Of a stretch of 64,000 nucleotides of DNA, positions 58,171 through 64,000 are shown in pieces. The translations under genes and the position numbers were made by a program. The DNA comes from Gymnothorax reevesii (lineage: Eukaryota > Chordata > Actinopteri > Anguilliformes > Muraenidae), in the NCBI GenBank assembly GCA_029721435.1, contig CM056573.1:151425947-151489946 (forward strand), given 5' to 3'. How positions within the stretch are numbered: position 1 is the first letter of the stretch; each line of letters starts with the position of its first letter. Under the pieces are notes generated by a model. The model worked only from the letters and a program-made list of their open reading frames with translations, was not told where the DNA came from and made no database searches.

Positions 58171-58470
58171 CAGAATGAAAATTCTAAAAGGACGCGAAAG
58201 CCCAACTGAAGCCACGACCAGTTACAGCTGCTGGCCCAGTTGATGCTGGAGCGAAAGCACATAATCAAATGAAAATTTGGCTCGGGGATTACCTGCAAAT
58301 CCAAGCGGGATGCGTGGGATAATACCAGCCTACAGATCAATGCTGCATTCCCCGGTGTCTCGGACGTCGAGAAGCGGTGGTATGAACTGCAATCGCAGAT
58401 GAGGTCTGAGATTGCAGCCTATAAACGGGCTGTTGCACAGACAGGAAAGCATTCTAAGCTTGGTTTGTAA
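58171..58470 (+). pseudogene. Harbinger Myb/SANT-like DNA-binding protein, broken
   Basis: The plus-strand translation gives a trihelix-like domain: KRTRKPN, QLQLLAQLMLERKHIIK, CKSKRDAWDNTSLQINAAFP, then VEKRWYELQSQMRSEIAAYK. Myb/SANT-like proteins of this type partner the Harbinger transposase, helping it enter the nucleus and bind the ends (family knowledge). Two in-frame TGA codons (about 58,207 and 58,270) sit where Trp and probably Gly codons are expected, and the frame ends at 58,470, so the product would be truncated. Confidence 0.75.
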
Positions 58471-58582
58471 TTTCTAGCCTACAATTTAAACATGCATAGA
58501 AAATATGAAATAGGCTGGTATTATTATGATGATCTATTAAATGTAACCCTCGCTGAATAACCAAATAAAACAAGTGTTTGCC

Positions 58583-58716
58583 ACTAACAAGGCAATATCC
58601 CCCGCCGCCTCAATTTTATGTGTCCATACGGAAGTACGAACGTACATACGGACAGACGGACGGAGCCCAATGCTATATCCCCCGCTTTGCGCTAATCGTG
58701 CGGCGGGGGATAATAA
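58583..58716. mobile_element. Short hairpin-ended element in Harbinger
   Basis: The left end ATATCCCCCGCCGC and right end GCGGCGGGGGATA are inverted. The right end is itself part of a hairpin (ATATCCCCCGC...GCGGGGGATAAT, about 58,675-58,713). Between them lie ACGTAC and GACAGACGGACGG repeats. It sits inside the minus-strand transposase remnant. Similar hairpin-plus-tetranucleotide design is seen at 14,123 and 17,625. Confidence 0.6.
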
Positions 58717-58729
58717 TTCATGCATGGCA

Positions 58730-58910
58730 GAAGGAGGAACAGCACCAAATCCACTGTCCCCAAGGAAGTGACATCCTACAAATACATAATGCCAGTCAAA
58801 TAATTGGCATAAGCTGCTTTCCATTAAAATGCGAGTTGTGCGTGTATCCTGGGCATTTCACAACAATGTCCAAAAGTATTGTATTCGGCATCAAATACTA
58901 TCAGGGTGCT
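58730..58910 (-). pseudogene. Harbinger transposase, distal fragment
   Basis: Minus-strand translation: VFDAEYNTFGH, then (frame change) TRILMESSLCQLFDWHYVFV and GCHFLGDSGFG. This corresponds to the region around the second catalytic Asp of PIF-Harbinger transposases (HDSRIL...GDSGY-like). It is the downstream continuation of 62,497-62,934, displaced by the LINE. The last catalytic Glu region is not recognisable beyond the hairpin element. Confidence 0.72.
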
Positions 58911-58939
58911 AATGGAACTAACTTTTTTTTCTTTTTACA

Positions 58940-61900
58940 AATAACTCTGCCCGAGGGCCCTCCGAGAGGCGGGATGGAAGAAGGGCCCACCAGGATGGAT
59001 ATACCGGTAACGACCGCAAAGACAACGACCAAGGATATGAAGGTTCTTCGGAAGTGCGGGTGCGGATGGGAAAAGGCAACAACGCTCAGGGGGCTGCACA
59101 TCCACATGGGGAGGATGAAGTGTGGAGGCAGGAGTCAGAAGCAACCTTGCGCTGCTCAGGCAGGTCAGACAAGCGGGATCCAAGGCCGGGTCAAAAACCA
59201 CAGTGCTAACGGGCCCAATGTTGCAGAGGCAGGTGAAGATAGAACGACGGATGTGGGTGACCACCCAGGAGGCGACCCATGAAGCACCCCAGAGCTACCC
59301 AAGATCTGAGTTGAGCCGAAAGGCCAAAAGCCTGACTGAGCCCAAGCAGAGGATGAGAATTAAGTGGCTAAAGACCAACGAGACACGGGAGTGGAGGAAG
59401 CTGGAAGAGTCACTCAGTGAGCTGCTGCAAAAGGCTTTGCGTGGCACGGTGGAGGCCAAGCTTAACCTGTTGGGAGAGATTCTCTACGAGGAGTGTAGCT
59501 GCACATATGGTGAGGTGACGAGCAGGACACCAAATGAAAGAAGGAAGGGAAGGAGGGAGAAGGAGATCGAAGACCCGGTAGCAGACAGAAGGCAGCTCCG
59601 CAGGCGCTGGAGGAAAGCAGATGAAGATGAAAGAGAGGGCCTGAAAGTCCTGTGAGATGGCATCCGAGGAAGGCTGGCCAACCTGAGGAGGGCAGAGCAC
59701 ATAAGAGCACATAAACTTCTTTAAGAGCCCCTTCTGATTCGTACGAGGGCTACTTGAGGAAAAGACCAGTGGATCGCTCGAGATCTCCAACGAAGAGCTG
59801 GAGGGCCACATCCATAGTCAATATAGCGATCCTGCAAGGAGTGAGCCTCTGGGCCCCCCAGGATATGTGCCACAGTGGAACCATCGGTGCTCTTCGATGC
59901 GGCACCACCCAAGTTCTCCGAGATCAAGTGGGTGGTGCGGCGGGCAAGATCAGCGCCTGCTCCAGAGCCGACTGGGATACCATACAAACTGTATAAAAAC
60001 TGCCCAAAAGTGTTGCAGCTTCTCTGGACCCTGATGAGAACAGCTTGGACCAAGCAGACCATCCCCTCACAGTGGCAAAGGGCCATAGCAGTGTTCATCC
60101 CAAAAGAACAGAACTCCCGGACCATTGAGCAGTTCAGAAGTATAGCCTTGCTGAATGTTGAGGGGAAAATTTTCTTCTCAGTGATGGCAAGGAGAATGAC
60201 TTCCTACCTGATGGAGAGCGGGTATATTGATACAGGGATCCCAGGTTTCCCTGGGTGTGTGGAACATGCCACCATGATTTGGGAGCAGATTCAGTCGGCC
60301 AGGAGAGAAAAGAAAGATCTGCATGTGGTGTGGCTGGATTTAGCAAATGCCTATGAGTCAGTGCCACACAGCCTGATTGCATTTGCCCAGGACTTCTTCT
60401 ACATCCCGCAGAATATCAGGCCTCTGGTGATGAGTTATTTCCAGGACTTGCACATGTGCTTCATGTTGCCAGGTTCCACCACTGTCTGGCAGCAGCTGGA
60501 GGTCGGGATTGCAATGGGATGCTCCATCTCACCCATCCTCTTCATCACAGCGTTTGAGGTCATCCTGATTGGAGCAATGCAGGTGGAGTGAGGAGCCCGC
60601 CTGCCCACAGGTCGGAAGCTCCCCCCACTTAGGAGTTACATGGATGACATCACATGCTTGCTCCAAACTGCCCCATGCACATCCAGGCTGATGAAGAGAC
60701 TGATAGCCTTGACCAGGATGAAGTTCAAAGCAAGGAAATCAAGGAGCCTGTCCCTGCGGAAAGGGGTGCGGAACGACAGGGTCACATTTTCCATCGGCGG
60801 TGAAACTATCCCACTCATTGCTGATCAGCCCATTCGGAGTCTGGGGAGGCAATATACATCCAGCCACTCAGACAAGGACATGGGAAAGTCCACACTGCAG
60901 CAGCTCTCAGCAGGCTTGGCTAAAATCGATTCAAGCCAGTTGCCTGGAAAGTACAAGGTCTGGTGTTTCAACTTCACATTGTACCCAAAGGTAATGTGGC
61001 CTCTGAAGTTGTGTGAGGTAACTTCATCGGCAGTAAGCAAGATGGAGGCTAAAGTCAACTCGTTCATCCGCAAGTGGCTAGGACTCCCAAGGTGCCACTC
61101 ATCAGCCAGCCTGTATGGAAACAACATACTCAAGCTTCCAGTGAAATCAATCACCATTGGGTACAGGCAGGAGAAGGCGAGGCTGGTGATGGAGCTGAGA
61201 GACTCTGCAGATGAGACAGTGAGGGACATGAAGGCCCGTGTAGTGACTGGGAGGAAATGGAGGGCGGAAGAGGAGGTGCAGAGGGCAGTAGCCAGGCTGC
61301 AGCACCAAGAAGCAGTGGGCAGAGTACAGACGGGCCGTGCTGGCCTTGGATGGGGAGGCCCACCCGTGAAGTAGTCCAGGGCTAACAGGAAAGAAAGGAA
61401 AGACCTTATGATCTCTGAGGCGACTAAGATGGCTGAAGAAGAGTACAGGGTTAAGGCAGTGGCGCAAGGGCAACAGGGACGCTGGATGACGTGGGAGGGG
61501 GTGGGGAGTCGGATGGTAAGTTGGGCAGACTTCTGGAAACAGGCTCCACTCAGCTTCCTCCTCAGGGCAACATATGACACCCTGCCCTCCCCCCAGAACC
61601 TCCAACAGTGGCTGGGCACCGAGCAGGCCTGCGACCTCTGTGGGACCATCGGTGCTTCCCTACAGCACACCCTGTCAGGGTGCAGGACTGCGCTATCTCA
61701 AGGCAGGTACAGATGGTGACACAACCAGGTGCTGAGGAAACTAGCAGAGGTGGTGGAGAAGGAAAGGCAAGAGGCAAGCAATGGGAGCAAGCCAGCTCTA
61801 CAGCGGTGGACCCAGTTCCTGAGGGAGGGAGAAGTGGGGGAAGCTGCCCTCAGGAGACCTGCACCCACCCTTCTGCTACCAGGTGTGGAGTGGAAAATGG

Positions 61901-62302
61901 AGGTGGACTTAGGCTGGCAGCTCCATTTCCCAAGCGAGATCTGCAGCACCACATTACGGCCAGATATGGTGCTGTGGACTAAGGCAGAGAGGTCTGCGCT
62001 ACTGGTGGAGCTGACTGTGCCATGGGAGGAGGGGATGGATAGAGCCTACGAGAGGAAGAGGGCAAGATACATCGATTTGCTTGCCAAATGCAGGGAAAAC
62101 GGATGGTGCACACGCCTCTTCCCTCTGGAGATGGGCACCAGGCGTTTCGTGGGAGGCTCAACAACTCGGCTACTTTAAGATCCAGGGCTGAGGGGCAAGG
62201 AGCTACACAAAGCCGCCAAGGAGCTGGCGGAAGAGGCAGAGAAGGCAAGCTTCTGGCTTTGGCTGAGGAGGCGGGACAAGGTATGGGGAGCGAGCAACTC
62301 CT
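58940..62302 (+). pseudogene. RLE-type LINE (Hero/R4-like), degraded full-length ORF
   Basis: Order along the plus strand: an N-terminal zinc-finger-like motif (CGCGWEKATTLRGLHIHMG, about 59,055); a basic linker; the RT domain with QFRSIALLNVEGK, VWLDLANAYESVPHS (catalytic Asp, about 60,335), GIAMGCSISPILF and SYMDDITCL (YMDD, about 60,640); a thumb region (RSLGRQYTSSHSDKD); a CCHC knuckle (CDLCGTIGASLQHTLSGC, about 61,630); and the restriction-like endonuclease (TLRPDMVLW, LLVELTVPWEEGMDRAYERK). The tail SFWLWLRRRDKVWG ends at 62,302. These elements nick target DNA and reverse-transcribe in place. It is broken by frameshifts near 59,280, 59,655-59,875, 61,374-61,408 and 61,720, and a TGA at about 60,589. 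Confidence 0.85.
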
Positions 62303-62496
62303 GAGATAGGCTAGCTGCGGGGGGTGACTGGCAGACGTCCCTGTTCACTACCCCGCCACCAGGAGATGTTCCGGGATAAGGGGCGAAACATCTGTGAACG
62401 GTGATCCCCGGCTGATGACCCCGCAGCTAGCAGAATGGGCACCGGTGGAGGTGCCGCAGGCCTAGAGCCTAGCAGGCGGAAACATCTACCTGTCCA

Positions 62497-62934
62497 ATCC
62501 AATTGGGTCGGAGAAATAATTTGTGGGTCTCGTCAATAACACCGATGTTACCAGGCATACCTGAGATGAGCATGAATTCAAGTTTGATTCTGTGTTGTTG
62601 GCGAATGTCCATTGGACAACGGATAAACTGTCGGATGATATGGGGTTCACAGAGCGCATTGGTTGTTTGTTGATTTGAACGACTGACAGATGACTAAGAA
62701 ATCCCTAATTGTCCACGTTGCAAAGTTGCATTTTTCCGGTGGCAAGGTAACAAAGTGTTGTAGAACATTTTATTTTGGGGCTTATTTGGCTGTTTCTCAT
62801 GGTTGGAGACGTAATTCTCTCCTTTACATGTCAACAACAAATAAAATCCCTTCACAGTCAATCCGATATCTTTTCAACAACTGTGCATCATTCAGAATTT
62901 CCAAGTCATTCCGTCTTTCAATGGCAGAAGCCAT
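62497..62934 (-). pseudogene. Harbinger transposase, proximal fragment
   Basis: It starts at ATG 62,934 on the minus strand (MASAIERRNDLEILNDAQLL, KRYRIDCEGILFVVDM), then breaks. Later pieces are CYLATGKMQLCNVDN, PHIIRQFIRCPMD, LEFMLISGMPGNIGVIDETH (first catalytic Asp in VIDETH) and KLFLRPNW, ending at the LINE 3' border (about 62,495). At least three stops or frameshifts occur before the LINE junction. The product would cut and rejoin the Harbinger ends. Confidence 0.8.
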
Positions 62935-63170
62935 TTTCCGATTCCTTGTGAATAGGTTTTAGCGAGTTAGAAGTCCTCTTGACTACTTTTAAGCTCTCCC
63001 AGACTTAGGAGCAACTTTTAGGCCTAAAATACTTCGTGAATAATACTTAGTAAAAATAATTAGGAGTCCTATAATTACGACTGACATGCCCATTTTTTTT
63101 TAGGAGTTTCTCCTATATCCGGCAGTTAGGACCTACTTTTAACGCAAAGATTCTTTGTGAATACGGGCCC

Positions 63171-63490
63171 AGTTCTGGTTTTTTACATTTCAGATGAAAA
63201 GGCATGCCAACCTCAAACTACACTCAATCAGCAGCTGAGTTTGGAACAGTTCCAGTTTTCTATATTAAAAATTCGCTCAAGCAGGTAACATTCTTCTGAA
63301 TTCAAACATTAAAACCTCTAATTCAGAAACATACCTAAAGGAAATCTTTGGGAACTGACAGAATGCAGGAGATTCTCGAACTCCCCAAGTGCTGACAATA
63401 ATGCAGATAATATCTTTTTTTAGCATAACGGATTATCGTAGAGCTTGAATTTTGGATTATTCCAAATCCCTACAGTGAATGGTGCATGGA
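63171..63490. other. No gene recognised between Harbinger and pol remnant
   Basis: No RT-core motif was found here, although the following sequence is the RT/RNase H junction. Confidence 0.45.
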
Positions 63491-64000
63491 CATCGGTTAC
63501 AGGCTAGCGATGATGTGAAGTGGACCGAAGAGGTCAATAAAGCTTTTGAGGAACTGAAAATGCAGTTAGCCTCTACCCCAACTATTGTTCTACTGGATAT
63601 GAACAGAATCTTTAGCGGTTGACAAGAAGAGTGGCTTTATGACCTTGGTGCTACTGCAGGAGCACGGTGGTCGACAGCGCCCAGTGGGTTACGACTCAAA
63701 GAAGTTGGAGGCGGCAGCAATGGGGCCTCCCCCTTCTCTTTGAGCTGTGGCAGCGGCTGCACTGGCGGTTACAGCTACAGCCTCTTTAGTGACTTACAGG
63801 CCGTTCACAGTTTTGGTTCCACATGCGATAGTGGAATTGGCTGCTAAAAGAGAAAACGTCTCACTTCACACTGCCACACATGCTACGTTACCAGCATCTG
63901 TTGTAATCTATGCCACTCATTACAATCAAAAGATGTACAATTCTTAATTCAGCCACTCTTCTTGCCACAGAGGATGATGGAGAACCACAAGATTTCTTGT
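63490..64000 (+). pseudogene. Class I retrovirus-like pol remnant (RT connection and RNase H), runs off right edge
   Basis: The plus strand shows the end-of-RT pattern (VKWTEEVNKAFEELKMQLAS, about 63,508), then an RNase H-type start (VDKKSGFMTLVLLQEHGG) and the 'RPVxYxSKKL' segment. This is followed by the tether-like VPHAIVELAAKREN. Stops or frameshifts occur at about 63,617, 63,742 and 63,945. Pattern and order match gamma/epsilon-like class I retroviral pol. No catalytic RT motif is in the window. An old defective copy. Confidence 0.7.

Larger units (their letters stand above)
57148..63170 (-). mobile_element. PIF-Harbinger transposon with nested insertions
   Basis: The ends are inverted: GGGCCCGTATTCACAAAG at 57,148 and CTTTGTGAATACGGGCCC ending at 63,170. 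The subterminal regions share TAGGAGT/ACTCCTA words. Inside are both genes expected of Harbinger: a Myb/SANT-like protein gene (58,171-58,470, plus) and the DDE transposase (minus), the latter cut into 62,497-62,934 and 58,730-58,910 by an RLE LINE. A short hairpin element sits at 58,583-58,716, and a dispersed repeat (shared with 15,684) at 57,507-57,600. No clear target-site duplication was identified. Confidence 0.85.

Noticed and set aside
60825..61670. 281-codon minus-strand frame
   Set aside because: Antisense shadow of the RLE LINE; the plus strand carries the RT, zinc-knuckle and endonuclease motifs.

Overview
The window is eukaryotic nuclear DNA from a ray-finned fish. It has spliced exons with GT/AG boundaries, low gene density, and a typical teleost repeat mix: Tc1-like DD34E transposons, a PIF-Harbinger element, L2, L1/Tx1-like and Rex/CR1-like LINEs, a restriction-enzyme-like (RLE) LINE, a Penelope-like element, Gmr1-type and ordinary Ty3/gypsy elements, class I endogenous retrovirus (ERV) remnants, and a 5S-rRNA-derived SINE. 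The species cannot be named from the sequence. No bacterial features, CRISPR arrays or tRNA genes were seen.

Layout. 1-4,100: the two visible coding exons of one multi-C2H2 zinc-finger gene (minus strand, 3' end off the left edge), the only convincing host gene; its intron holds an inverted-repeat element. 5,577-12,743: a 7.2-kb foldback element with arms built from AAGTATACTT-like palindromes, loaded with a 5S SINE, a Tc1 copy and a truncated Gmr1-type retroelement whose integrase lies before its reverse transcriptase. 12,981-23,800: palindromic and hairpin-ended non-autonomous elements and tandem arrays. 23,811-33,417: a truncated Tc1, then a gypsy element with both LTRs, split by a minus-strand class I ERV that has an internal deletion. 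34,390-53,070: four copies of one ~105-bp exon-like segment, set among L1, three Tc1-like copies, LTRs, minisatellites and a possible first exon at 41,170-41,393. 50,330-54,680: three decayed LINEs. 55,497-64,000: a retroviral-type protease remnant, a Penelope-like element, a PIF-Harbinger transposon whose transposase gene is cut in two by an RLE LINE, and a pol remnant running off the right edge.

Almost every mobile-element gene is broken by stops or frameshifts, so the region reads as a nested graveyard of insertions. The best candidates for something new are the four-copy exon-like segment, the foldback element, and the hairpin-ended elements. All family assignments were made by eye from motifs; no database was searched.
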